Positions 20,758 to 27,260 of a stretch of DNA of 27,260 nucleotides are shown one piece after another. The DNA lies in NCBI GenBank assembly GCA_036557185.1, contig DATBHZ010000142.1, positions 1-27,260 on the forward strand. Direction: 5' to 3'. The stretch comes from DATBHZ01 sp036557185. GTDB lineage: Bacteria; Actinomycetota; Acidimicrobiia; IMCC26256; JAENVU01. Every line of letters starts with the position of its first letter. Position 1 is the first letter of the stretch. The position numbers and the translations under genes were made by a program. The notes under the pieces were generated by a model. That model ran no database searches. It saw only the letters and a list, made by a program, of their open reading frames with translations, and was not told the DNA's origin.

Positions 20758-21818
20758 GCAGCCGAGCCCGCTTTCGACTTCTGCCGGTTGCCTCCGACCG
20801 CGAACGAGGGTGCTCCGAGCAGGCTGACGAGGATCATCACGAGGTACCAGAGCAGGCCGATGCCGATTGCCTGCGCGTTCGGTACGCCGAGCGGATGCAG
20901 GAGCAGGACGAACATCCCTTCGCGGACGCCGATGCCGCCGACCGAGATCGGTGCCACTTGTGCCATCGCGACGATCGGCACAAAGGCGACCACTGCTCCG
21001 ACGCCGATGCCGACGTGCAGCGCGAGGACCACGAACCCGACCGTGATGACGACCGAGACTTGATAGATGAACGCGGTCATGAGGACGCCCAGGGCAGCCC
21101 GGGGGTGGTGGCGCAACCGGTCCACGCCGATGTGGACCGCGCCGATGAATCGCATCCAGTTCTCGCGCTCGCGGAATCGGCCCGCCAGGCGCGGGTGCGC
21201 TGCCATGAGGAGGATGGCCGCCAACGCGACGAGCGCGCCGATCGAGATCAGCCACGCGACCCAGGCGGTGTCGGAGTCCATGAGCGACGGGTCGATTGCG
21301 AAGCCGATGAACGAGATGACAGGAAGCGCGAGGAAGCCTGTGAGGCGCTCGAGCGCGACAGCCGCGAACGCAGTCTCGGCCGAGCCGATGGTCTTCGTGG
21401 ACCGGCTGACGCGCAGCACGTCGCCGCCGATCGTGGTGGGGAGCGCATTGCCGACGAACTGGCCGGCGAAGTAGTGGCTCGACAGGGTGCGGAGCGGCAC
21501 CCGCTCGCCGAACGCGTCGAGCACGCGCTGCCAGCGCCATGCCGAGAGGACGATCCCTACGGTCGCGCTGAGCACCGCGGCCGCCAGGAACACGATGGTC
21601 GAGAGGTGGCTGTGCTTGGGGAGGGCGTCGTCGAAGTCGATGTTCTTGATCAGCAGCGCGAGGAGCACTGCGCTCACCACGATGCGCAGCCCGAAGGCGC
21701 CGCGGCGCTTGGCTCGTTGCGCGGGCGCCCCGCCCCCGGCCTCCGCGGCCTCCGGTTCGTCGGGGGGATCGGCCCCTCGGGAGGGCACCAACGCGTCGTC
21801 GTTCTGGTGCCGCGCCAT
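20754..21818 (-). CDS. Lysylphosphatidylglycerol synthase TM/UPF0104 family membrane protein
   Basis: The product has 354 residues. After a 45-residue charged, disordered cytoplasmic N-terminus come about eight membrane helices. Family markers are NALPTTIGGDVLRV, and PISVGGIGVREG in the sixth or seventh helix region. The family includes the flippase part of MprF and the archaeal AglD-like proteins, and is often linked to moving or modifying lipid-linked compounds. No aminoacyl-transferase domain is attached, so it is not a full MprF. ATG 21818 is supported by TAGGCT 7 nt upstream on the minus strand. It heads a coupled operon with the PAP2 and VOC genes. Confidence 0.88.
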   Translation of the reverse strand: MARHQNDDALVPSRGADPPDEPEAAEAGGGAPAQRAKRRGAFGLRIVVSAVLLALLIKNIDFDDALPKHSHLSTIVFLAAAVLSATVGIVLSAWRWQRVLDAFGERVPLRTLSSHYFAGQFVGNALPTTIGGDVLRVSRSTKTIGSAETAFAAVALERLTGFLALPVISFIGFAIDPSLMDSDTAWVAWLISIGALVALAAILLMAAHPRLAGRFRERENWMRFIGAVHIGVDRLRHHPRAALGVLMTAFIYQVSVVITVGFVVLALHVGIGVGAVVAFVPIVAMAQVAPISVGGIGVREGMFVLLLHPLGVPNAQAIGIGLLWYLVMILVSLLGAPSFAVGGNRQKSKAGSAA

Positions 21819-21824
21819 CCCTCG

Positions 21825-21831
21825 TAGCCTA
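21825..21831. promoter_or_regulatory. Overlapping divergent -10 boxes
   Basis: TAGCCTA reads TAGCCT on the plus strand (towards the alpha/beta hydrolase, start 21876) and TAGGCT on the minus strand, 7 nt before ATG 21818. The surrounding CGTAG-C-CTACG is a near-palindrome. The minus transcript would be leaderless; the plus transcript would have a leader of about 40 nt with GGAGCGAG before the GTG. Confidence 0.45.
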
Positions 21832-21875
21832 CGGGGTCGGCCATCCCGGGACGGTCTCAGGATCGCCGGAGCGAG

Positions 21876-22715
21876 GTGCGCGTGCGAGTCGTCACGGACG
21901 ATGGTGTGGGGCTCGAGGTGGAGGTTCGCGGCGCCGGCCCGGGGCTCGTGCTCGTCCACGGCTTCGGCGGTGCGAAGGAAGACTTCGCCGACCACGTCGA
22001 CACGCTCGCGACCACGCACCGCGTGGTGACGTTCGACCTCCGCGGACACGGCTCGAGCGATCATCCGACGGAGGCGGCCGCGTACACCCTCGATCGGCTC
22101 GCGCTCGACCTGCTGTGCGTGGTCGATGCGCTCGAGCTCGAGACCTTTCGCCTGCTCGGTCACTCGATGGGCGGGATGGTTGCGCGTCGAGCCGTGCTGG
22201 CACATCCCGAGCACGTCGACGCGCTCATTCTGATGGACACATCCCCCGGCCGTGTCCCTGATCTCGACAGTGCGCTCATCGATCTGGCGGCCGAGCTCGC
22301 GCTCAACGAGGGCATGGACACGCTCCGGCAAGTTCTCGAGGAATTCTCACCCCTCGACACGCCCGCGTACCTGCGCCTGCTCGAGGAGCGGCCCGGTTAC
22401 CGGGAGTTCCAGGACCGCAAGTGGGAGGCACTCTCACCGGTGATGTGGGCGACGCTCGCCCGGGAGATCGACCGTCAGCCCGACCAGACCCTCTTGCTGG
22501 GCACGATCGCCTGCCCGGCGCTGGTCATTGTCGGCGAGCTCGACGAGAACTTCGTCGGTCCGTCCGAAGCGATGGCTTCGGCGATTCCGGGCGCGCAGCT
22601 CGTCGTGATCCCGGGCGCCGGGCATTCGCCGCAGTTCGAGAACCCTCCGCCCTGGATCGCGGCACTGACCGCGTTCCTGGCGGACGTGGAGCGGAGAGCG
22701 GACCCTGCGGCGTGA
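21876..22715 (+). CDS. Alpha/beta hydrolase
   Basis: The product has 279 residues with a complete alpha/beta-hydrolase site: HGFGG oxyanion loop, GHSMGG nucleophile elbow (Ser97), VGELDENF (Asp223) and GAGHSPQFE (His250). A short helical lid lies around residues 125-195. Likely an esterase, lactonase or C-C hydrolase; the substrate cannot be inferred. The GTG at 21876 has GGAG-like bases upstream; GTG 21882 is an alternative that shortens it by two residues. It converges on the next minus-strand gene with an 8-bp gap. Confidence 0.92.
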   Translation: MRVRVVTDDGVGLEVEVRGAGPGLVLVHGFGGAKEDFADHVDTLATTHRVVTFDLRGHGSSDHPTEAAAYTLDRLALDLLCVVDALELETFRLLGHSMGGMVARRAVLAHPEHVDALILMDTSPGRVPDLDSALIDLAAELALNEGMDTLRQVLEEFSPLDTPAYLRLLEERPGYREFQDRKWEALSPVMWATLAREIDRQPDQTLLLGTIACPALVIVGELDENFVGPSEAMASAIPGAQLVVIPGAGHSPQFENPPPWIAALTAFLADVERRADPAA

Positions 22716-22723
22716 CCGCCGCG

Positions 22724-23287
22724 TCAGCCCGGGTTGCCGAATGGGGTGCAGATCTTCCAGTGCCCGTCTTCCTTGCGCACCTCGAAGTGCAGGTCGCGGT
22801 TCTCACCGGGAACGTCGACGCGAGTCGACGGCGTGGCCCTCGAGATGTCGTCGGGCGACACGTTCAGGTCCTCCGTTGAACCGAACGTGCTCTGAAAGCT
22901 TTGCCACTCCCGCGCGAGGGTCGCCTCGCTGACGGTGGCGCGCTGCGCGGCACACAGCCGGTCGTGCGCCGATGTGTAGTCTCCGTTCGCGATGTCCTGC
23001 AGGTAGTCGTTCGTCGCTTGGATGGGCGGGGCGATGCGCGTGATTGCCAGAACGACGATCACGACGATCGACGCCACGAAGACGGCGAGGACGGCGAGCA
23101 GAATGCCGAGCCACGCGAGCGAGCGCCTCTTGCGCGGTGGCGCGGCGGCCGGCGCCGGTGCTGCTTGGTACGGCGCAGGAGGCGGCGACGGCTCGGGCGG
23201 TCGTGGAGCGGCCCAGCCCGGCTGGTCCGGGGCGGGCCCCCCGCCGGGTGGTCCCTGCTGAGCACCGCCGGGCGTGTCGTCGGCCAC
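22724..23287 (-). CDS. Proline-rich single-pass membrane protein with exported C-terminal domain
   Basis: The product has 187 residues. Residues 1-50 are disordered and Pro/Ala/Gly-rich, followed by a basic PRKRR anchor. One membrane helix spans about 58-82, and the outside domain is about 100 residues. That domain (YLQDIANGDYTSAHDRLC onwards) resembles the small DUF4878/NTF2-like domains common after such tails in actinobacteria. Two cysteines (112 and 180) could form a disulfide outside the cell. The GTG start is supported by TACCCT 6 nt upstream. Function is unknown. Confidence 0.8.
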   Translation of the reverse strand: MADDTPGGAQQGPPGGGPAPDQPGWAAPRPPEPSPPPAPYQAAPAPAAAPPRKRRSLAWLGILLAVLAVFVASIVVIVVLAITRIAPPIQATNDYLQDIANGDYTSAHDRLCAAQRATVSEATLAREWQSFQSTFGSTEDLNVSPDDISRATPSTRVDVPGENRDLHFEVRKEDGHWKICTPFGNPG

Positions 23288-23293
23288 GGCGCG

Positions 23294-23299
23294 AGGGTA
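23294..23299 (-). promoter_or_regulatory. -10 box of a leaderless promoter
   Basis: On the minus strand this reads TACCCT, exactly 6 nt before the GTG at 23287. The hexamer is the same as at the WS/DGAT and HAD genes. Confidence 0.55.
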
Positions 23300-23306
23300 C
23301 CGGCGG

Positions 23307-23693
23307 TCAGGTCGGGGCTTGGGCCTTCTCGAGGAAGCGCGCCCGTTCCACGACGACCCGCGTGATCCGGCCCGCTGCGACGAGCCCTCCGTGGTACTTG
23401 ACGGAGACGCGGAACACGAGCCTGCGACCCTCGATGGACTCGAGGATGGCGTCTGCGGTCACCTTGTCGCCGAGGGGAACCGGCGCGAGGTGATCGAGCT
23501 GTACCCGATAGCCGACGGTCGTGAACTCCTCCGGCACGTTGCCCTCGACTGCTACGACGGTCGCTCGCTCGGCGAGCAGCACGACTTGCGGTGTGGCGAG
23601 CACGGGCACGTCGCCGGTCCCGAGCGCGTGTGCCATGTCCGCGTCGGTGATCACATGATCGATCGAGGCGAGCAGTCCGGGAACGAGTGGCAC
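23307..23693 (-). CDS. Hotdog-fold thioesterase, FlK-like
   Basis: The product has 128 residues and the single hotdog domain of the fluoroacetyl-CoA thioesterase-like family. Candidate catalytic residues are Thr34 (LATPQ), Glu42 (LLAE) and His68 (LDHLAPVPLG). Their spacings of 8 and 26 residues equal those I recall for FlK Thr42, Glu50 and His76. It should hydrolyse a short or small acyl-CoA; the fluoro-specific features cannot be judged. An in-frame GTG 36 nt upstream (23729) gives a longer form. I prefer GTG 23693 because TATCGT lies exactly 6 nt before it and the family normally begins right at this P-GL-segment. The gene diverges from tldD. Confidence 0.85.
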   Translation of the reverse strand: MPLVPGLLASIDHVITDADMAHALGTGDVPVLATPQVVLLAERATVVAVEGNVPEEFTTVGYRVQLDHLAPVPLGDKVTADAILESIEGRRLVFRVSVKYHGGLVAAGRITRVVVERARFLEKAQAPT

Positions 23694-23698
23694 CGGCG

Positions 23699-23705
23699 TA
23701 CGATA
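23699..23705. promoter_or_regulatory. Overlapping divergent -10 boxes between thioesterase and tldD
   Basis: TACGATA reads TACGAT on the plus strand (towards tldD) and TATCGT on the minus strand, 6 nt before the thioesterase GTG at 23693. The minus transcript would be leaderless. The plus transcript would have a leader of about 50 nt carrying GGGAGGG before the tldD GTG. Confidence 0.5.
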
Positions 23706-23761
23706 CGCAGCTCGGCGCTCGTCGAGCACTTCGAGCCACGAAGTCTTCCGGGAGGGCAGCT

Positions 23762-25150
23762 GTGATCGACGAATCCGTTCTCGACCAGACGCTCAGGCGC
23801 GCCCTGGCGCAAGGCGGCGACTTCGCGGAGGTGTTCGCCGAGGATCGGCGCGGCTCGTCCGTGACCTTCGACGAGGGCAAGATCGAGGAGCTCCGATCCG
23901 GTCGCGAGCGCGGCGCAGGAGTGCGCGTCGTGCGAGGGGAGACGACCGGGTACGCACACACCACCGACCTGTCGGCCGCCGGACTCGGTGAGGCTGCGGA
24001 GGCCGCGGCCGGAGCGGCTCGGGCGGAGGGCGGCGGAACCCGGGTGGTGCCACTGGAGCGCAGGCCTCGAAATGCCCCGCACGATGTCGAGGTCCTTCCC
24101 GAGAACGTCGGGAAGCAGCGCAAGGCCGAGATGGTGTCGCGCGCAGATGACGCGGCGCGCTCGGTGTCCGGCTCCGTCCAACAGGTGACCGTCAGCTACG
24201 CCGACGGGCGCCGCCGCATCCTCGTCGCGAACTCCGACGGGCTCCTCGCGGAGGACGACCAGGTGCGCACGCGCATGTTCGTCAACTGTGTGGCCGGAGC
24301 CGACACCGGCTTGCAGACCGGGATGGAAGCTCCGGGGTTCACTGTCGGGTTCGAGTACTTCGACGTGCACCCGCCCGAGGAGATCGCCGAGATCGCGGCG
24401 AAGCGCGCCGTGTCGAAGCTCGATGCGCGTCCCGCGCCCAGTGGAAGGCTCCCGGTCGTCCTGCGCCGCGGTGCCGGAGGTGTGCTGTTCCACGAGGCGT
24501 GCGGTCACGGTCTCGAAGCCGATCTCGTCGGCCGCGACGCCTCGGTGTTCCGGGGACGGGTGGGTGAGCGCGTGGCCGCCCCGGGCGTCACGCTCGTCGA
24601 CGACGGCGCGCTGGCGCGCGAATGGGGAGCATGCGCGATCGACGACGAGGGCGCGCCCGCGCAGCGCAACGTCCTCATCGACGACGGCGTGCTCACGGAT
24701 TACATGTGGGACCTCGTGCGAGCACGCAAGGACGGGCGCGCCAGCAGCGGGAACGGGCGACGCGAGACGTACCAGCACCTTCCGATGGTCCGGATGACGA
24801 ACACGTACCTCGAACGCGGGCAGGAGGACCCGGACGAGATCATTCGCCAGACGCCATACGGCTTGTACTGCGTGGCGCTCGGGGGCGGGCAGGTCAACAC
24901 GGCTACCGGCGACTTCGTCTTCGGCATCACCGAGGCGTACATGATCGAGAACGGCCGGATCACGCAGCCCGTCCGCGCGGCGCAGCTCATCGGCAACGGT
25001 CCCGAGACGCTGCGCGCGATCGACGCGGTCGGATCGGACTTCGACACCTGGGCCGGCACCTGCGGCAAGGACGGTCAGGGAGTGCCCGTGTCGTCGGGCC
25101 AGCCGACGCTCCGGGTCGCCGAGCTGACGGTCGGTGGGACGTCGACATGA
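23762..25150 (+). CDS. tldD: Metalloprotease subunit TldD
   Basis: The product has 462 residues. TldD is the zinc-bearing subunit of the TldD/TldE heterodimer, a cytoplasmic protease that degrades unfolded peptides. It also matures microcins and certain RiPPs and helps process antitoxins in proteobacteria. The HExxxH zinc motif is clear (His244, Glu245, His249). The C-terminal CGKDGQ-VPVSSGQPTLR segment holds the cysteine ligand of the family. GTG 23762 is chosen because GGGAGGG lies about 4 nt upstream; the 25 upstream in-frame codons look non-coding and overlap the divergent promoter. Its stop overlaps the tldE start (ATGA). No RiPP precursor or toxin-antitoxin gene is visible beside it. 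Confidence 0.95.
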   Translation: MIDESVLDQTLRRALAQGGDFAEVFAEDRRGSSVTFDEGKIEELRSGRERGAGVRVVRGETTGYAHTTDLSAAGLGEAAEAAAGAARAEGGGTRVVPLERRPRNAPHDVEVLPENVGKQRKAEMVSRADDAARSVSGSVQQVTVSYADGRRRILVANSDGLLAEDDQVRTRMFVNCVAGADTGLQTGMEAPGFTVGFEYFDVHPPEEIAEIAAKRAVSKLDARPAPSGRLPVVLRRGAGGVLFHEACGHGLEADLVGRDASVFRGRVGERVAAPGVTLVDDGALAREWGACAIDDEGAPAQRNVLIDDGVLTDYMWDLVRARKDGRASSGNGRRETYQHLPMVRMTNTYLERGQEDPDEIIRQTPYGLYCVALGGGQVNTATGDFVFGITEAYMIENGRITQPVRAAQLIGNGPETLRAIDAVGSDFDTWAGTCGKDGQGVPVSSGQPTLRVAELTVGGTST

Positions 25151-26493
25151 ACGAGCTGGAGACCGCCACGCGAATCGCCGCGCAGGCGCGTAACGGCGAG
25201 CAGATCGAGGCGTTCGTGACCAGGTCACGTGACACCGAGATCCGTGTGTTCGGAGGTGAGGTCGAATCGCTCTCGGTTGCCGAGGTGGCGGGGGTCGGGG
25301 TGCGCGTCATCGCCGGCCACCGTCAGGGCTTCGCGTTCGCAGGCTCCATCGATGCCGATGTCGTGGACGAGACGCTGGCAGAAGCGCGCGACAACGCTTC
25401 GTTCGGCGCGGCGGACGACGCGTTCGGGCTCGCCGGTCCGGATGACGCGGCCTCGGCCGCGCCGGCCGAGCTCGATCTGTGGCGCGAGGACCTCGCTCGT
25501 GTGCCCGCCGATCGCAAGGTCGCGCTCGTGCTCGAGCTCGAATCGGCGACCAAGAGCGCAGACGCACGCATTCGCGGGGTCGAGTCAGCGGACTACGGAG
25601 ACAGCGCGATCGAGGTCGCGGTCGCGAGCTCGACAGGAGTGCAGGCCTCGTGGCGGCGCACGATGTGCTCGATCTACAGCTCGGCGTTGGCGGGTGCGGC
25701 CGACGAGACGCAGACCGGATACGGGTTCTCGGTGGGGCGAACGATCGGCGATCTCGATGTCGAGCAGGCCGCGCGCGATGCGGCGGAGCGCGCGACGCGG
25801 CTGCTGGGAGCGCGACAACCGGCGTCGGCACGGTTGCCGGTGGTGCTCGACCCGATGGTGACCCGTTCGGTGCTGAGCTTGGTGGGTGCCGCGCTGAGCG
25901 GCGAGGCGCTGCTCAAGGGCCGCTCGATGTTCGTCGATCGCGCCGGAGAACAGGTCGCCGCGGACGCGGTCACGATCGTCGACGACCCGACGATCGCCGA
26001 GTCGCTCGGTGCATCCCCGCGCGACTCGGAGGGCGTCCCGACCCGCCGGACCGAGCTCGTGTCGAGCGGCACGCTCGTCGGATTCCTGCACAACGTGTAC
26101 ACCGCGCGCCGCAGTGGCGTGCGGACGACGGGTTCCGCCGTGCGCGGCTTCAAGGCCACGCCCGGCGTCGGCGCGCGGGCGCTCCATCTCGTGCCCGGCA
26201 GTGCGACGCCCGACGAGTTGGTGGACCGCTGCCCGGAAGCCCTCTACGTCCAGTCGGTGAGCGGTCTGCACTCCGGCACGAACATCGTGAGTGGGGACTT
26301 CTCGGTGGGCGCCGAGGGGCTCATGATCCGTGACGGCGCCTTCGCCGAGCCGGTCCGGGAGATCACGATTGCCTCGACGCTCCAGCGCATGCTCCTGGAC
26401 GTCGCCGCGGTCGGCAACGACCTCACGTGGCTGCCCGGCGGAGCCGCGGGTGCCACCGTGCTGATCGGCGACATGACGATGAGCGGCAGCTGA
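25147..26493 (+). CDS. tldE: TldE/PmbA, partner subunit of TldD
   Basis: The product has 448 residues. It is homologous to TldD but lacks the HExxxH zinc motif, as expected for the structural partner. Landmarks are LPVVLDPMVTRSVLSLVGAALSG at the place where TldD has its zinc site, FLHNVYTARRSG, and a C-terminal SGLHSGTNIVSGDFSVGAEG typical of PmbA. The ATGA overlap with tldD ensures equal synthesis of both subunits. The two genes form a complete operon. Confidence 0.94.
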   Translation: MNELETATRIAAQARNGEQIEAFVTRSRDTEIRVFGGEVESLSVAEVAGVGVRVIAGHRQGFAFAGSIDADVVDETLAEARDNASFGAADDAFGLAGPDDAASAAPAELDLWREDLARVPADRKVALVLELESATKSADARIRGVESADYGDSAIEVAVASSTGVQASWRRTMCSIYSSALAGAADETQTGYGFSVGRTIGDLDVEQAARDAAERATRLLGARQPASARLPVVLDPMVTRSVLSLVGAALSGEALLKGRSMFVDRAGEQVAADAVTIVDDPTIAESLGASPRDSEGVPTRRTELVSSGTLVGFLHNVYTARRSGVRTTGSAVRGFKATPGVGARALHLVPGSATPDELVDRCPEALYVQSVSGLHSGTNIVSGDFSVGAEGLMIRDGAFAEPVREITIASTLQRMLLDVAAVGNDLTWLPGGAAGATVLIGDMTMSGS

Positions 26494-26505
26494 ACCCGGC
26501 TGCCG
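26484..26505. terminator. Hairpin between convergent tldE and HAD genes
   Basis: CGGCAGC and GCTGCCG form a perfect 7-bp stem with an 8-nt loop that contains the tldE stop codon. It lies in the only convergent junction here with real space (21 bp) and could stop transcription from either side. There is no U-tract, so it remains tentative. Confidence 0.35.
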
Positions 26506-26514
26506 GCCGGACTG

Positions 26515-27219
26515 CTACTTCGTCCCGTTGCGCGTCTCGGCAAGGACCGCGTCGAGCTCGTCCATCGCGACGAACGGGTCGTCGCCGAAGTGCACGGCCT
26601 GCATTCCGAGCGCGCGTGCGGCCGCGATGTTGTCGGCGTTGTCGTCGACGAAGACCGAAGCCCCGGGCGCGATCCCGAGCCTGTCGCACGTGAGCTCGTA
26701 GACGCGCGGGTCCGGCTTGCGCATGCCCACCTCGCTCGAGTCGATCACAACGTGGAACAGCTCGTCGATGGGGATCGTCTCGCGCCAGTGGTCCCCCCAC
26801 TCCTTGACGTTGTTGGTGAGCAGCCCCACCTTCATGCCCTCGCTCCTCAGCGCGCGGGCGCGATGGACCACGTTCCAATGGACGCCGACCGGCATGTCTG
26901 CGAGGAATTGGAGGTACGCGCCCATATCGAGCTCGGTGCCGATCACGTCGGGTGCGCGGCGCCGCACGCCCTCGTACCACTCGGCGAGGCCGATCTGGCC
27001 CGTCTCGAGCTTGTACCAGTCGTGGTCCTCGGCGACCGTCGCTCCGCCGCCGACGAGCCCGGCGCCGCGGCTGTCGATGCCCACGTACGTGCTGTCGCCG
27101 AAGAGCAGCTCGAGCAGCGAGCCGGGCGGGTAGCCCATTCGGGTCTCCAACGCGCCGATCCCGCGGAACAGCGGGCTCGAGAACACGCCGCCGTAGTCGA
27201 AGATCACCGCCTCGATCAC
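26515..27219 (-). CDS. HAD-superfamily hydrolase (sEH/ACAD10 N-terminal-like phosphatase)
   Basis: The product has 234 residues. HAD motifs: I, IFDYGGV with nucleophile Asp8; II, LLTNN; III, lysine in RKPDP; IV, VFVDDNADN. The general acid/base position two residues after Asp8 is Gly10 instead of Asp, a DxGG form known in the ACAD10/soluble-epoxide-hydrolase-like and YihX-like branches. A helical cap lies at about 20-105. It probably removes phosphate from a small metabolite. The GTG start at 27219 has TACCCT 7 nt upstream on the minus strand. It converges on tldE. Confidence 0.9.
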   Translation of the reverse strand: MIEAVIFDYGGVFSSPLFRGIGALETRMGYPPGSLLELLFGDSTYVGIDSRGAGLVGGGATVAEDHDWYKLETGQIGLAEWYEGVRRRAPDVIGTELDMGAYLQFLADMPVGVHWNVVHRARALRSEGMKVGLLTNNVKEWGDHWRETIPIDELFHVVIDSSEVGMRKPDPRVYELTCDRLGIAPGASVFVDDNADNIAAARALGMQAVHFGDDPFVAMDELDAVLAETRNGTK

Positions 27220-27226
27220 GGCTCGG

Positions 27227-27232
27227 AGGGTA
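27227..27232 (-). promoter_or_regulatory. -10 box of a leaderless promoter for the HAD gene
   Basis: On the minus strand this reads TACCCT, 7 nt before the GTG at 27219, consistent with the leaderless pattern elsewhere. No Shine-Dalgarno sequence is seen. Confidence 0.5.
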
Positions 27233-27260
27233 CTCGCGCCGATTCGGGCGGCCCGATCGA

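Noticed and set aside
23762..26493. TldD/TldE as part of a RiPP or microcin biosynthesis cluster
   Set aside because: No precursor peptide, modifying enzyme or exporter is adjacent. The flanking thioesterase and HAD genes have separate promoters. A housekeeping protease role is the simpler reading.
1..27260. Defence island, prophage, IS element, integron, tRNA or rRNA
   Set aside because: No transposase, integrase, nuclease-helicase, toxin-antitoxin, CRISPR repeats or tRNA-like folds were seen on either strand. Composition is even throughout.

Overview
The window is a high-GC chromosomal segment from an actinobacterium. The lineage evidence is a WhiB-family Fe-S regulator, a PAC2 (proteasome assembly chaperone) protein, an SCO6745-type protein, a wax ester synthase/diacylglycerol acyltransferase, heavy GTG start use, and many genes with a TANNNT -10 box 6-7 nt before the start codon (leaderless transcription). 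A deep branch such as Acidimicrobiia would fit, but that is inference. There is no sign of phage, insertion sequence, CRISPR, tRNA or rRNA. No gap without a gene exceeds 300 bp; the longest, about 220 bp, lies between whiB and the LysR gene.

Layout. 1-861: 3' part of groEL with a strong hairpin terminator. 1043-1906: secreted lipoprotein. 1941-2959: coproheme decarboxylase (chdC/hemQ) translationally coupled to a small NIL-domain protein. 2966-3766: two small unrecognised genes read head to head. 3868-7944: a 1358-residue sensor with four PAS and two GAF-like domains followed by intact GGDEF and EAL domains. 8060-8752: Nudix hydrolase. 8753-9232: conserved-looking hypothetical on the minus strand. 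9262-12130: WS/DGAT acyltransferase overlapping an amidase. 12175-14756: metallo-beta-lactamase-fold hydrolase coupled to an M20 metallopeptidase. 14757-17662 (minus): PAC2 protein, SCO6745-family protein and an ACAD10/11-type phosphotransferase. 17741-18088 (minus): WhiB. 18310-19236: LysR regulator with an inverted repeat at its promoter. 19208-21818 (minus): a tightly coupled three-gene run of an LPG-synthase-TM/UPF0104 flippase-like protein, a PAP2/Aur1-like phosphatase and a two-domain VOC protein. 21876-22715: alpha/beta hydrolase. 22724-23693 (minus): a proline-rich single-pass membrane protein and an FlK-like hotdog thioesterase. 23762-26493: TldD and TldE/PmbA, coupled. 26515-27219 (minus): HAD-family phosphatase.

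Working together. Most genes are housekeeping or metabolic: protein folding, heme, lipid and acyl-CoA chemistry, peptide and amide hydrolysis, envelope, and c-di-GMP signalling. The clearest modules are chdC-NIL, WS/DGAT-amidase, MBL-M20, phosphotransferase-SCO6745, UPF0104-PAP2-VOC, and tldD-tldE. I see no defence or mobile system and no clearly new multi-gene machine.

The most unusual signal is transcriptional architecture. Nine starts follow a TANNNT-N6/7-start rule. Divergent gene pairs use overlapping or palindromic outward-facing -10 boxes; the best is a perfect 16-bp palindrome at 9240-9255 that would fire two leaderless genes in opposite directions. All six convergent junctions are 21 bp or shorter, and two share the palindromic double stop TAGCTA.
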